DNA from: Caldilineaceae bacterium
GTDB taxonomy: Bacteria > Chloroflexota > Anaerolineae > Caldilineales > Caldilineaceae
Assembly (NCBI GenBank): GCA_022821585.1
Contig: JAJEDI010000075.1
Span: 81,448 to 145,447 of the forward strand
Direction of reading: 5' to 3'
DNA: 64,000 nt
The translations under genes were made by a program, and so were the position numbers. The notes below the pieces were generated by a model, which was given only the letters and a program-made list of their open reading frames with translations, was not told the origin of the DNA and did no database searches. Position 1 is the stretch's first letter; the number at the start of each line of letters is the position of its first letter. Below, piece after piece: positions 43,502 through 52,382 of this stretch.

Positions 43502-44134
43502 ATGCAGATTCCTGGTGAAACCGTAGAAGTTCCTGAAATCCCATGGCAGTCCTCCGTCGAACTGCCCGCGCAGAGCAGCGCCGTGATCGTTGTCGACATG
43601 CAGAACGACTTCGTCAAGGAGGGTGGCGCCCTGGTCGTCCCTGACGCCGCCGCCACCCTCGACAGTCTGCAGACGCTCCTGGAACGCGCCCGCCGCGCCG
43701 GTGTGCGCATTGCCTACACGCAGGACAGCCACTTCCCTGGCGACCCCGAATGGGAGATCTGGCCGCGCCACTGCGAAGCAAATAGCTGGGGCTGGCAAAT
43801 TGTCGATGAGCTGACGCCGCAACCGGAAGACCTGGTCTGCCAGAAGAGCCGCTACGATGGATTCTATGGCACTTGGCTGGAACACTTCCTGGCCAATGTC
43901 TGGAACGTGCGCAATCTCGTAATCGTCGGAACTGTCTCCAGCATCTGCGTGCTCCACACGGCCGCTTCAGCCGGACTGCGCTGGTTTTCCGTCGTCGTGC
44001 CCGCCGACTGCATCTCCGCACTCACCGAGTTCGATCAGGCCCTTACGCTGCGCCAGGTCTCCTGGCTCTATACCGGCAACGTGACCAAGACCGCCGGGTC
44101 CATCTCCTTCAGCAGCGGCGAATGTGGTCGGTAA
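43502..44134 (+). CDS. Isochorismatase-family cysteine hydrolase
   Basis: Predicted 210-aa cysteine hydrolase. The catalytic triad is visible: Asp32 (VVDMQNDF), Lys115 (CQKSRYDGF) and Cys149 (TVSSICVLHTA). Family members hydrolyse amides such as nicotinamide, N-carbamoyl compounds or biuret, or isochorismate; this one resembles the general cysteine-hydrolase group. The ATG at 43502 has an AGGAGG SD, 77 bp after the PhyH gene. It closes the plus-strand unit starting at 37906. The substrate is unknown. Confidence 0.87.
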   Translation: MQIPGETVEVPEIPWQSSVELPAQSSAVIVVDMQNDFVKEGGALVVPDAAATLDSLQTLLERARRAGVRIAYTQDSHFPGDPEWEIWPRHCEANSWGWQIVDELTPQPEDLVCQKSRYDGFYGTWLEHFLANVWNVRNLVIVGTVSSICVLHTAASAGLRWFSVVVPADCISALTEFDQALTLRQVSWLYTGNVTKTAGSISFSSGECGR

Positions 44135-44188
44135 ACCGAGGCCCGTGACCGTGCTTAACACCAACCCCCGGCCCGCCGCCGCCTGAAC

Positions 44189-47100
44189 ATGGCCCCTCGT
44201 ACTTTCGTCGCCTTCGATCTGGAAACAACCGGACTGAACCCAAAACGGGATGCCATTATCGAGTTTGGGGCCGTGCGCTTTCAGAAAGGAGGTCCCCGCG
44301 AATACTACTCGACCTGCATCAACCCCGGCCGCCCTCTCCCTGTTCGCATTCAACAAATCACCGGCATCCGTCCTGCAGATGTTGAAGGCGCACCCGCCAT
44401 CGAAGAGGTAATTCCGCAGATCCTCGGCTTCTTCGGGAACGGCACCCAGGCCGTCGTCGCACATAGCGCCGGATTCGACATCTCTTTTCTGCGTGCGGCC
44501 GGCGTGAAGCTGAATGCGCCGGTTCTCGATACCCACGAGCTGGCAACGATTCTGCTCCCGGGGCAGGACAGCTACAGCCTCGGCGAACTGTGCAGAGCAC
44601 TGACGATCCCTTTGACGACGGCACACAGGGCAGCGCAAGACGCAGAGGCGACCGCCGAGCTTCTTCTTCATCTCCTGAAGCGAATCGAGGAACTCCCGCA
44701 ATCCGCTTTGGAAACCCTGAGCGACGCCGGCCGCGGCAGCGATTGGGGTCCGATTCTCCTGTTTGACGACGAGTTGCGCCTCCGCAAGACTGCAGGTCCG
44801 GAAGAGATACGCGATCAGAAGACCAGGCCGATCCGGCGCCAAGGTCCCCCTCTCTCACCGGTCACGCCTAACCCTGAGCCTCGGGAACTTGCGAACGAGT
44901 TCCTGGTCACGGCCTTTTCTGACGACAGTCCGCTATCGGTGGAATTCGACGCCGAGTCGGGCGTTGAGTTCGAGCACCGCGACGGTCAGCTGCAGATGTC
45001 TCTTCAGTCACTCGACGCGCTGAACCGGGGCGATCACAAAATCATCGAAGCGGGAACCGGTACCGGAAAGAGCCTGGCCTATCTCTTGCCCGCCGCCGCA
45101 TGGGCTGTGGCCAACAACAGCCGCGTCGTCATCGCCACACATACCCTCCCCCTGCAGGACCAGTTACTCGAAAAAGAGCTTCCTCGCGTGGCCCAGGTCC
45201 TGGCGGAAACCGACCTGGCCCCAAACGGCGGTCCCAGCGCGCCAGTCCGGGCGATGACACTAAAGGGTCGAACCCGCTATCTCTGTACACGCAGGTTGGC
45301 TAGCTGGCTGGAGGCGTCCCGCGGCGCCAGAGGACTCTTTGCAGAGAGCCTTTCTTCCCTCGAGCTGCGCTTCCTGGCAAAGCTGCTGGTCTGGCTGCCG
45401 TATACGCAGAGCGGCGATCTGAGCGAGCTCCCGATTCACGACCGCCAGGAGCAGGCTCTGATCGCGCACGTCGCTTCCCGCGCAGACGAATGCAGTATGG
45501 AACTTTGCGCTTTTGGACGACCCGCAAGTCGGCATGGCTTTCTCGGCGGCCGTTACCGTGACTTCTACCTGGAAGCGCACCGCCGGGCCGGTTCGGCCCA
45601 TCTGCTGGTCGTCAACCACGCACTCCTCCTGGCCGATGTTGACGCCGGCGGTCAGGTTCTCCCCGAATTTGACAGTCTGATCGTGGACGAGGCCCATCAC
45701 CTGGAAGGCGCGGCCACAGAGCAGTTTACTCGGCAGATCGATCTGCGCGGGCTGGCCTACCTTCTGGACGGACTGAACTCGACAGTCGACCTACTGACCC
45801 TCCGACTGAATCAAGACCATCTGCAGAAGCTGGCGAGGGAAGTGACGGCCGGCAGCAAAGACCTGCGAGCCAGCCTGCCTCCCTTTGCCGAAGCTCTCTA
45901 CGATTTCGTCCTCCGCCACTCCGAGACCAGGCCCGCCGCACGTGGAACCTCCAGCTATCCCCGGCAAGTAGCTCTGGACAGCCGAATGCGCGCCCAGCCG
46001 GCCTGGAGTGAAATTGAAATCGAGTGGGACGGGATCAGCCAGAGAATCGGCCAGGTCCTCGGCCGCCTGACAAATCTGGCCGAACTGCTTGACGCATCCC
46101 AGTGGTGGCAATATGAAGATGACTACGGGAACGCTTCCTCCTTTGCCAGCGGAACATCCCGCGCGCTGCAGGCCCTGCACTACAGCCAGACCGATCTCGC
46201 CGACCTCCTGCAGGTCGCAGACGATGTCATCCTCCGTCCCCTCAGCCACCACGAAGAGTCGGTCGCCTGGCTGGAGCTGTCCGCGAACGGAAGGACCTCC
46301 GCAGGCAGCAGTTCTCGCAACCGCCGCAGCGCCGACTCGGTCACTCTTCGCAGCGCACCGATTCAGGTCGGCGAAAAGCTGGCTTCAGGACTGTTCGGCA
46401 GGAACCGGGCGGTGGTACTGACGGGGGCCACGCTCCGGGCCGGCGATCACTTCGACTATCTGCGCGACCGGTTGGGGTGCTGGGACGCGAACGGTGCCGT
46501 CATCGACAGTCCCTTTGACTACAAAAGAAACGTGCTTCTCTACCTGCCCGGCGACATGCCCCCGCCCGACAATCACAACTACCAGCCGGCGCTCGAAGAG
46601 GCCATTCAACAGGCTGCCCTCGCCGCGGAAGGCAGAACGCTCGTCCTCTTTACCAGTCACAGCCATCTGCGCGCCACCGCCGACGCTATACGTACACCCC
46701 TCGCCGCCGCCGGACTGACCGTGCTTCAGCAAGGGGAGGGCAGCCGCACCCGCAACCTGCGCGACTTCCGCGCCAATCCGAACTCCGTCCTCTTGGGAAC
46801 CAGCAGCTACTGGGAAGGGATCGACCTGCCCGGCGACCAGTTAGTCTGCCTGATCATCGTCCGCCTCCCCTTCGCCGTGCCGACCGACCCACTCTATGCG
46901 GCTCGCAGCCGGCTGTATGAGGACCCCTTCCACGAATATGCCGTGCCGGAGGCGGTCATCCGCCTGCGTCAGGGATTTGGGCGCCTCATCCGCAGCGCCT
47001 CTGATCGCGGCGTCGTCGTCCTGCTCGACAGCCGCCTGTGGCACCGCAGCTATGGCGAGGTCTTTCTCGACGCACTGCCCGATTGCACCAGGCGCCAGAG

Positions 47101-47215
47101 CCCGCTTTCTCACCTTGGCGAAGCAGTCCACGCCTGGCTGAACCATCAAGCCCAACCCCACGCAGAAATCGAGCGGAAATTCGAATATGACGCCTGGGAT
47201 TCCGGCGATGAGTGA
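44189..47215 (+). CDS. dinG: DinG-family helicase with N-terminal DnaQ-like exonuclease
   Basis: Predicted 1008-aa fusion of a DEDDh 3'-5' exonuclease (residues 1-165) and an XPD/DinG helicase. Exonuclease residues Asp10, Glu12, Asp97, His146 and Asp151 are all present. Walker A is EAGTGTGKS (287-295) and the DEAH box lies at 500-503. In the FeS-cluster region Cys366, Cys435 and Cys440 are visible, but the expected fourth position, before FY at 459, is Asp458, so the cluster may be absent, as in Bacillus DinG. This fits the Gram-positive-type DinG architecture. It acts in DNA repair of R-loops or structured DNA; activity is inferred. It overlaps the next gene by 8 bp. Confidence 0.9.
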   Translation: MAPRTFVAFDLETTGLNPKRDAIIEFGAVRFQKGGPREYYSTCINPGRPLPVRIQQITGIRPADVEGAPAIEEVIPQILGFFGNGTQAVVAHSAGFDISFLRAAGVKLNAPVLDTHELATILLPGQDSYSLGELCRALTIPLTTAHRAAQDAEATAELLLHLLKRIEELPQSALETLSDAGRGSDWGPILLFDDELRLRKTAGPEEIRDQKTRPIRRQGPPLSPVTPNPEPRELANEFLVTAFSDDSPLSVEFDAESGVEFEHRDGQLQMSLQSLDALNRGDHKIIEAGTGTGKSLAYLLPAAAWAVANNSRVVIATHTLPLQDQLLEKELPRVAQVLAETDLAPNGGPSAPVRAMTLKGRTRYLCTRRLASWLEASRGARGLFAESLSSLELRFLAKLLVWLPYTQSGDLSELPIHDRQEQALIAHVASRADECSMELCAFGRPASRHGFLGGRYRDFYLEAHRRAGSAHLLVVNHALLLADVDAGGQVLPEFDSLIVDEAHHLEGAATEQFTRQIDLRGLAYLLDGLNSTVDLLTLRLNQDHLQKLAREVTAGSKDLRASLPPFAEALYDFVLRHSETRPAARGTSSYPRQVALDSRMRAQPAWSEIEIEWDGISQRIGQVLGRLTNLAELLDASQWWQYEDDYGNASSFASGTSRALQALHYSQTDLADLLQVADDVILRPLSHHEESVAWLELSANGRTSAGSSSRNRRSADSVTLRSAPIQVGEKLASGLFGRNRAVVLTGATLRAGDHFDYLRDRLGCWDANGAVIDSPFDYKRNVLLYLPGDMPPPDNHNYQPALEEAIQQAALAAEGRTLVLFTSHSHLRATADAIRTPLAAAGLTVLQQGEGSRTRNLRDFRANPNSVLLGTSSYWEGIDLPGDQLVCLIIVRLPFAVPTDPLYAARSRLYEDPFHEYAVPEAVIRLRQGFGRLIRSASDRGVVVLLDSRLWHRSYGEVFLDALPDCTRRQSPLSHLGEAVHAWLNHQAQPHAEIERKFEYDAWDSGDE

Positions 47216-48419
47216 GGAGTCCGCGCAGGCGCGGAAAACACCCGCCAAGGGCCCGCCCCATCGATCCCGTCACAAGGCGGGACGTCTGAAGGTCGTCCTC
47301 GACGCCGGCCCAGCTGTCCATCAGAGCGCCGGCCTCGCCCGCTATACCGAGAGTCTTGCCTCCGCGCTGTGGCAGCACTGTCACGACACTGTCGACCTGA
47401 ACCTCTTCTACAACAGTCACAGCGGCCACCAGCTCCCCGCCTCGATGGCACCGATTCCCGCGCGCGCTTTCCCGCTGGGCCAGTATCCTTGGCGGCTGGG
47501 TGTGCTCGCTTGTCAGCTGCTGAGAGCGCCTGTAGTGGAACGCAGACTCGGTGCCGGAGACATCTATCATGCCACCGAGCATCTCCTGCCATGGACCGCG
47601 CGGCCGTCGGTATTGACCGTCCACGATCTGATCTTCGAGCGCTATCCGCAGCACCACACACTGGCCAATCGGAGCTTCCTGCGCGTAGCGATGCCCTTGT
47701 TTGTGCGCCGCGCCGATGCTATCATTGCCGTGAGCAGACACACGAAACAGGATTTACTTGAACTGTATGGTACGCTGGCGCAAAAGGTTTTTGTCGTAGA
47801 GGAAGGCATTGAAGGGCATTTCAGACCCGCCGTCGAAGACGAGGTCCGGCAGGTAAAGGAACGGCACAAGATCCGGCGACCGTATCTGCTGATGGTGGGC
47901 ACGCTGGAGCCGCGCAAGAATCACCAACTCGCCTTTGAGGCCCTTGCCCGGTTGAAAGCGGGCGCATTCCCTCACTGTCTTGTTGTAGCCGGAGGTGGCG
48001 GCTGGCTATTCGATGACGTGCAGAGGAAGGTGGATCAGTTGCAGTTGGCCGAAGACGTACTATTTGCCGGACGCGTTCCGGATGAAGACCTGCCCGCCCT
48101 ATACAGCGGCGCAGACTGTTTCCTGATGCCCAGCCTGTACGAGGGATTTGGCATTCCCGTATTGGAAGCGATGGCCTGTGGAACCCCGGTCGTCTGCAGC
48201 AGGGCCAGCAGCCTGCCCGAGGTGGCGGGCCCTGCTGCCCGCTACATCGAATCGCTGACCGGCGAGGGCTTGGCGGAGGCCCTCCTCGACGTCTTGCAGA
48301 ATCCGCAGCTGGCCCGGCAATTGCGTACCGAAGGCATGCGTAGAGCAGCCCGCTTCTGCTGGCGAGATGCGGCTGTGCAAACTGTGGATGTCTACCGTTC
48401 AGCCGCAGGTAGAACTTAG
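47208..48419 (+). CDS. Glycosyltransferase family 4 protein
   Basis: Predicted 403-aa GT-B enzyme. The donor-binding half has MVGTLEPRKNHQLAFEAL, then MPSLYEGFGIPVLEAMACGT, the conserved E-x7-E region. It probably transfers a sugar from a nucleotide donor to a surface glycan. The ATG at 47208 overlaps the dinG stop (8 bp); an earlier ATG at 47187 is less likely. It is separated from the rest of the glycan cluster by 432 bp of non-coding DNA but reads the same way. Confidence 0.86.
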   Translation: MSEESAQARKTPAKGPPHRSRHKAGRLKVVLDAGPAVHQSAGLARYTESLASALWQHCHDTVDLNLFYNSHSGHQLPASMAPIPARAFPLGQYPWRLGVLACQLLRAPVVERRLGAGDIYHATEHLLPWTARPSVLTVHDLIFERYPQHHTLANRSFLRVAMPLFVRRADAIIAVSRHTKQDLLELYGTLAQKVFVVEEGIEGHFRPAVEDEVRQVKERHKIRRPYLLMVGTLEPRKNHQLAFEALARLKAGAFPHCLVVAGGGGWLFDDVQRKVDQLQLAEDVLFAGRVPDEDLPALYSGADCFLMPSLYEGFGIPVLEAMACGTPVVCSRASSLPEVAGPAARYIESLTGEGLAEALLDVLQNPQLARQLRTEGMRRAARFCWRDAAVQTVDVYRSAAGRT

Positions 48420-48851
48420 GAACCCAGGACAAATCTGTCTGATGAGTAAGGAATGTCCCCCTGAAGGCTAAAGTCAAGCCGGTTATCTCCTTCCGGACAG
48501 ATGGCGTGCAATAGGTTGTCGTCATTTGCGATAATGGGTTTCTCGTTGAGTTGGACGACGCATGAAAGTTGATGAATGCCCTCGTCAGGCGGGATGAAGA
48601 TCAGGAGTTGAGGCAGCAGTCAGGTCATCGCGGCTCTGAGCGATTGAGGCCAATCTTCGCTGCAGGGAGCTTGCGGCAGGAGACCGTTTCTTCCTGCTGG
48701 CGCATCCCTTTACATTCCAAGGGCGGCTCTACTCATGTCGTCCAATATGACTGTTCCGGCCTACCGGCGTCAGCCAAGAAGAACTGATGGCAGGAGGGCA
48801 AGGATCGCACATAGCTGAGGCTCAGGGCCTCCTCGCCCCTGCATCATCCAC
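48420..48851. other. 432-bp intergenic region upstream of the flippase
   Basis: No supported gene. A plus-strand ORF of 72 codons (48569-48787) has no recognisable similarity or SD support. A GATAAT box at about 48528 lacks a good -35. Nothing else identified. Confidence 0.5.
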
Positions 48852-50360
48852 ATGAGCGTCTATCAGACCATCGTCAGGAACACATATTGGAGCGCGCTGA
48901 GTACTGTAGGTGGTCTGCTGATGGGCCTGATCACCAATATTGTCCTTGCTCGTGCTCTTGGCGCACCGCTGCTTGGCCAGTACAACTACTGGTTGTGGCT
49001 GATAGGTCTGCTCGCACTGATCGCCTCCCCGGGGCTGCCCCAGGCAATGACCAAGTTCGGGGCAGAATACCTCGGACGGCCTGACAGAGAAACCGCCTCC
49101 GCAATTTTCGCGAGGTTGTTACGCATTGAGTTGGTCCTCGGTGCCATAGTGGGGGGCGCTGTTCTGATCTATTCGTTGGTCGTCCCCGCCAGCGACACCG
49201 CTGCCATTGCTCTGGTCGCCTTCTCGGTAACATTAGTGGTGGTGGAGGGATTCTTCCAGGCTGCGGCCAAAGGCGCTCAGGACTTTCGTGTGTTCAGCCA
49301 GGCCAGCCTGATAGGGGGGTTCCTATATGGAGTCGCGGCGATTACGCTAGTTTCATTCGGCTACGGGATCTATCCTCTCCTTCTTGCTTACATAGGCAGG
49401 CGCATTCTCACCGTTCTGCTGATTGGCCGGAAGCTGCCGAACCACTATACAGTGAGCGGACTCCCGACAGCTACAATTCCACCAGAGTTGCGCCAGCGTA
49501 TACTCCGCTACAGCCGGGACATCGTCCTCATCTTCGCCACCAGCACGATTCCATACGAGCGGTTTGGCGTATTCTTTCTGAAACTCTTTGCGACAGACGT
49601 AGACATTGCCTTTTACAGCCAGTCTTTTGACCTGGCGATAAAGTCAATGGCCATTCCAGCAATCTTCACCGCGACGTTACTCCCTACGTTTGCATCGCTG
49701 CAAGGGCAAAATGACATTGAGCGCATTGGCCGGGTCTACATTTCGTCCAATCGGGTCGCGGCGGCTGTCGCCATGCCAATTGGCCTGGGAGGAGCAGCTG
49801 TGGCCGCTTCGGTCGCACTTCTTTACGGTCCTGAATTCATAGGCATGGCCCCCATTATTGCGATCTTCTTTGTCGGCAACATAGGGGGTTCCATCGCCTC
49901 TGTCAGCGTGGCCATGCTATACAGTGTTGAGGAACAGAACTATATTGTTCGTCTGAACGCGGTGATGGCACTTTTCAATATAGCGCTGTCCCTAATCCTG
50001 ATCCCGATCTATGGAGCAGTCGGGGCCGCACTGGCCACCTGCGGCTGCCACACGATTTCCAGCGCCATGATCGTCGCCCACGCCTCACGTCGTCTGCAAG
50101 TGGAACTGCCATTTCAAATTCTGAGCCGTGTCTTTTTTGCAGCTCTGTCAGCCGCCGTTGCCGCACTGCTTATAAGCACGTGGCTGGGCGGCCTCGTTGT
50201 CGCCGTCGCCGCGGCCGTCCTCATCTACCCGGTAATGCTGAGAACCCTCGGAGCGCTGGAGGCCTCGGACCAGGAGTTGTTAACCCGACTGGGCCAGCAC
50301 CTGCCGCAGAGCATGGAGCGGACTTACCACGGACTGGTACGGTTCCTTATACGCGGATAG
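48852..50360 (+). CDS. Wzx-like oligosaccharide flippase (polysaccharide biosynthesis protein)
   Basis: Predicted 502-aa integral membrane protein of the MATE/MOP flippase superfamily, with about 12-14 hydrophobic segments. The N-terminal pattern NTYWSALSTVGGLLMGLITN then VLARALGAPLLGQYNYWLWL is typical of Wzx/RfbX proteins. It would flip lipid-linked oligosaccharide to the outer face. There is no SD before the ATG at 48852 (upstream CATCCAC). It is followed 3 bp later by the GT2 gene, so translation is coupled. The sequence of this and the next two genes looks less C-rich than the rest of the window, which might indicate transfer; not measured. Confidence 0.85.
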   Translation: MSVYQTIVRNTYWSALSTVGGLLMGLITNIVLARALGAPLLGQYNYWLWLIGLLALIASPGLPQAMTKFGAEYLGRPDRETASAIFARLLRIELVLGAIVGGAVLIYSLVVPASDTAAIALVAFSVTLVVVEGFFQAAAKGAQDFRVFSQASLIGGFLYGVAAITLVSFGYGIYPLLLAYIGRRILTVLLIGRKLPNHYTVSGLPTATIPPELRQRILRYSRDIVLIFATSTIPYERFGVFFLKLFATDVDIAFYSQSFDLAIKSMAIPAIFTATLLPTFASLQGQNDIERIGRVYISSNRVAAAVAMPIGLGGAAVAASVALLYGPEFIGMAPIIAIFFVGNIGGSIASVSVAMLYSVEEQNYIVRLNAVMALFNIALSLILIPIYGAVGAALATCGCHTISSAMIVAHASRRLQVELPFQILSRVFFAALSAAVAALLISTWLGGLVVAVAAAVLIYPVMLRTLGALEASDQELLTRLGQHLPQSMERTYHGLVRFLIRG

Positions 50361-50363
50361 TCA

Positions 50364-51266
50364 ATGACTGAAAGTCCCTTCTGGTCGATAATTGTTCCTA
50401 CATACCAACGCGAAAAGGTCCTGTGCGAAACGATCCAATACCTTCTCGAACTCTCATATCCGCATTACGAACTGTTAGTCATCGACCAGACTCGAGACCA
50501 CGAACCGTTGACTAAACATTTTATCCGCAACTGCCAGGATCGTTTTCCTGACCAATTTCGCTGGCACTTTGTCTCAAAGGCCAATCTGCCCCATGCACGC
50601 AACGTAGGCGCGAAGATGGCCAGAGGCAGCTATCTCCTCTTCTGCGACGATGACATCATTCCGCCCGAAAATCTGATTGAACTGCACAAGGCCAGCTTGG
50701 AGAAGCCCGGCATTGGCGCCGCTACAGGGGGCGTCCATGTGGAACAAAAGAGACTTCCCCCAAAGTCAAGACCTTGTAACATAGCACCTGACGGGCGCGT
50801 GGAAGATTACTGGCAACATGAAGTTCCCGAGGGAACTACTGACAGCCTGCGAGGCGGCAATATGTCTATGGGCCGTCAACTGGCAATCGATGTGGGCCTG
50901 TTCGACGAAGGATTCATTGGCCGCGCCAACGGAGAGGAGACCGACTTCTCCCTGCGCATCCTACGCCGCGGCTATCAGATCGCGTACGACCCTGCCGCCG
51001 CGATTGTCCATCTGGGTCATCCGACCGGCGGCTCCCGCGCCAGCAAGGACAGTGACGAGGGGCAATACTTCTTCGAGTCCCACCACAATAACGCCTACTT
51101 TTTCGCCAGGAACTTCCAGCAGCGCTATCTGCCTTGGTTCCTGAAAAGGGAGTTGGGCTGGATCTTGGTTAAGCAGACCATCTTTCAGAGGCATCCGGAG
51201 AGGATAATCCCGTCACTTCGAGGCCTGTGGCAGGGATATCGGGCTGGCCTGCAAAGACGAATCTAG
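50364..51266 (+). CDS. Glycosyltransferase family 2 protein
   Basis: Predicted 300-aa GT-A enzyme. The nucleotide-sugar region is WSIIVPTYQREKVLCETIQY, the metal-binding motif FCDDDIIPP (D-x-D type) lies near residues 94-102, and a later GLFDEGFIGRANGEETDFSL carries the ED-type catalytic base. It transfers a single sugar during repeat-unit assembly. It starts 3 bp after the flippase stop. No membrane segment is visible, so it probably associates peripherally. Confidence 0.88.
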   Translation: MTESPFWSIIVPTYQREKVLCETIQYLLELSYPHYELLVIDQTRDHEPLTKHFIRNCQDRFPDQFRWHFVSKANLPHARNVGAKMARGSYLLFCDDDIIPPENLIELHKASLEKPGIGAATGGVHVEQKRLPPKSRPCNIAPDGRVEDYWQHEVPEGTTDSLRGGNMSMGRQLAIDVGLFDEGFIGRANGEETDFSLRILRRGYQIAYDPAAAIVHLGHPTGGSRASKDSDEGQYFFESHHNNAYFFARNFQQRYLPWFLKRELGWILVKQTIFQRHPERIIPSLRGLWQGYRAGLQRRI

Positions 51267-51276
51267 CTATCCAGCC

Positions 51277-52371
51277 GTGAAGATCGCCGTACTTTCCTCC
51301 CATCTGCCCTCGCCCAACCGCTTAGTGTCGGGAGGTGTGGCCTATGCGACGCACAGATTGGCAAACGCACTGGCGCAACGCGGCCACAACCTGACGGTCT
51401 TTACTACCGATGGAAGCCCACCGGATGCTTACTATCAAGTGCGAAGAGTGCTTTCTGCGCGCCCTACGTACCCTCTACGCGCCTGGCTCTGGCTCTGGCA
51501 ACTGGCTTGGCGCTACAGCACCCAGGACTATAGTGGTTTCGACATCATCCACGCACATGGAAACAACGCCCTGCTTCGAACGCAGGGTCGCCCGCTAGTG
51601 AGAACGCTTCACGGAGCCTCTTGGGCCGAAGCAGTTCATGCGCCCACTTGGAAGAGGCGGTTATGGTACTTGTCCCTGACCCCCGCGGAACTTTGGGAAG
51701 CGTCAAGAGCCACCAAGGTTGTGGCCGTCAGCGCCGGCACCCGGCAATTTGTGCCGGGCATTGACCTAGTCATTCCTAATTCTGTAGACTTCCGAGTCTT
51801 CTGTCCTGGACCCAATTTGAATCATCATCTCAGGCACAGCTATCCTGTGATTCTCTTCGTCGGTACACTTGCTGGACGCAAGCGAGGGCAGATGCTACTC
51901 GAACTCTTCCAAGACGAGATTCGACCTGCCCTTCCCAAGGCCGAACTCTGGATGGTGGCAGAGCGTAACATCCAGGCGCCCGGTGTTGTTTGCTTTATGA
52001 ACCCAGACGATAGCGCTCTGGCCGATCTTTATCGCCGCGCCTGGGTTTTCTGCCTTCCCAGCACTTACGAGGGCTTCGGCATTCCCTACATTGAAGCGAT
52101 GGCCAGCGGCACACCGGTTGTTGCGACACCTAACTCCGGGGCGAGGGAACTGCTGGAAGACGGAAAATGGGGTGCTCTGGCCCGGCCATCCGAACTGGGA
52201 CCGACTTTGTTGTCGCTTCTCAACGACCACCAAAGACGGCGCAATATGGCACAACTAGGCCTCCAGCGTGCAGAAGCATTCGCGCAGGACCGGATCGTAG
52301 ATGCTTACGAAGCTCTCTTTGCCAGTCTGGTCAATGGTGAGAATCGCCAGACAAGTGCGCCGCTATCCTAG
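51277..52371 (+). CDS. Glycosyltransferase family 4 protein
   Basis: Predicted 364-aa GT-B enzyme. The N-terminal half starts KIAVLSSHLPSPNRLVSGGV with the typical glycine-rich acceptor region. The donor half has FVGTLAGRKRGQMLLELFQD and LPSTYEGFGIPYIEAMASGTPV, including the E-x7-E Glu pair. The start is a GTG at 51277, 10 bp after the GT2 stop, with no clear SD. It is part of the polysaccharide cluster 47208-57096. Confidence 0.85.
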   Translation: MKIAVLSSHLPSPNRLVSGGVAYATHRLANALAQRGHNLTVFTTDGSPPDAYYQVRRVLSARPTYPLRAWLWLWQLAWRYSTQDYSGFDIIHAHGNNALLRTQGRPLVRTLHGASWAEAVHAPTWKRRLWYLSLTPAELWEASRATKVVAVSAGTRQFVPGIDLVIPNSVDFRVFCPGPNLNHHLRHSYPVILFVGTLAGRKRGQMLLELFQDEIRPALPKAELWMVAERNIQAPGVVCFMNPDDSALADLYRRAWVFCLPSTYEGFGIPYIEAMASGTPVVATPNSGARELLEDGKWGALARPSELGPTLLSLLNDHQRRRNMAQLGLQRAEAFAQDRIVDAYEALFASLVNGENRQTSAPLS

Positions 52372-52382
52372 CGACCCGCCCC

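Noticed and set aside
41655..43544. Minus-strand ORF of 629 codons antisense to the fourth oxidoreductase and the PhyH gene
   Set aside because: It lies wholly opposite two genes with clear motifs; high GC codon usage creates such open antisense frames. No recognisable domain or SD.
48515..48540. Promoter candidate with GATAAT upstream of the flippase
   Set aside because: No acceptable -35 box at 16-18 bases spacing.
48569..48787. 72-codon ORF upstream of the flippase
   Set aside because: No similarity, no SD; atypical composition.
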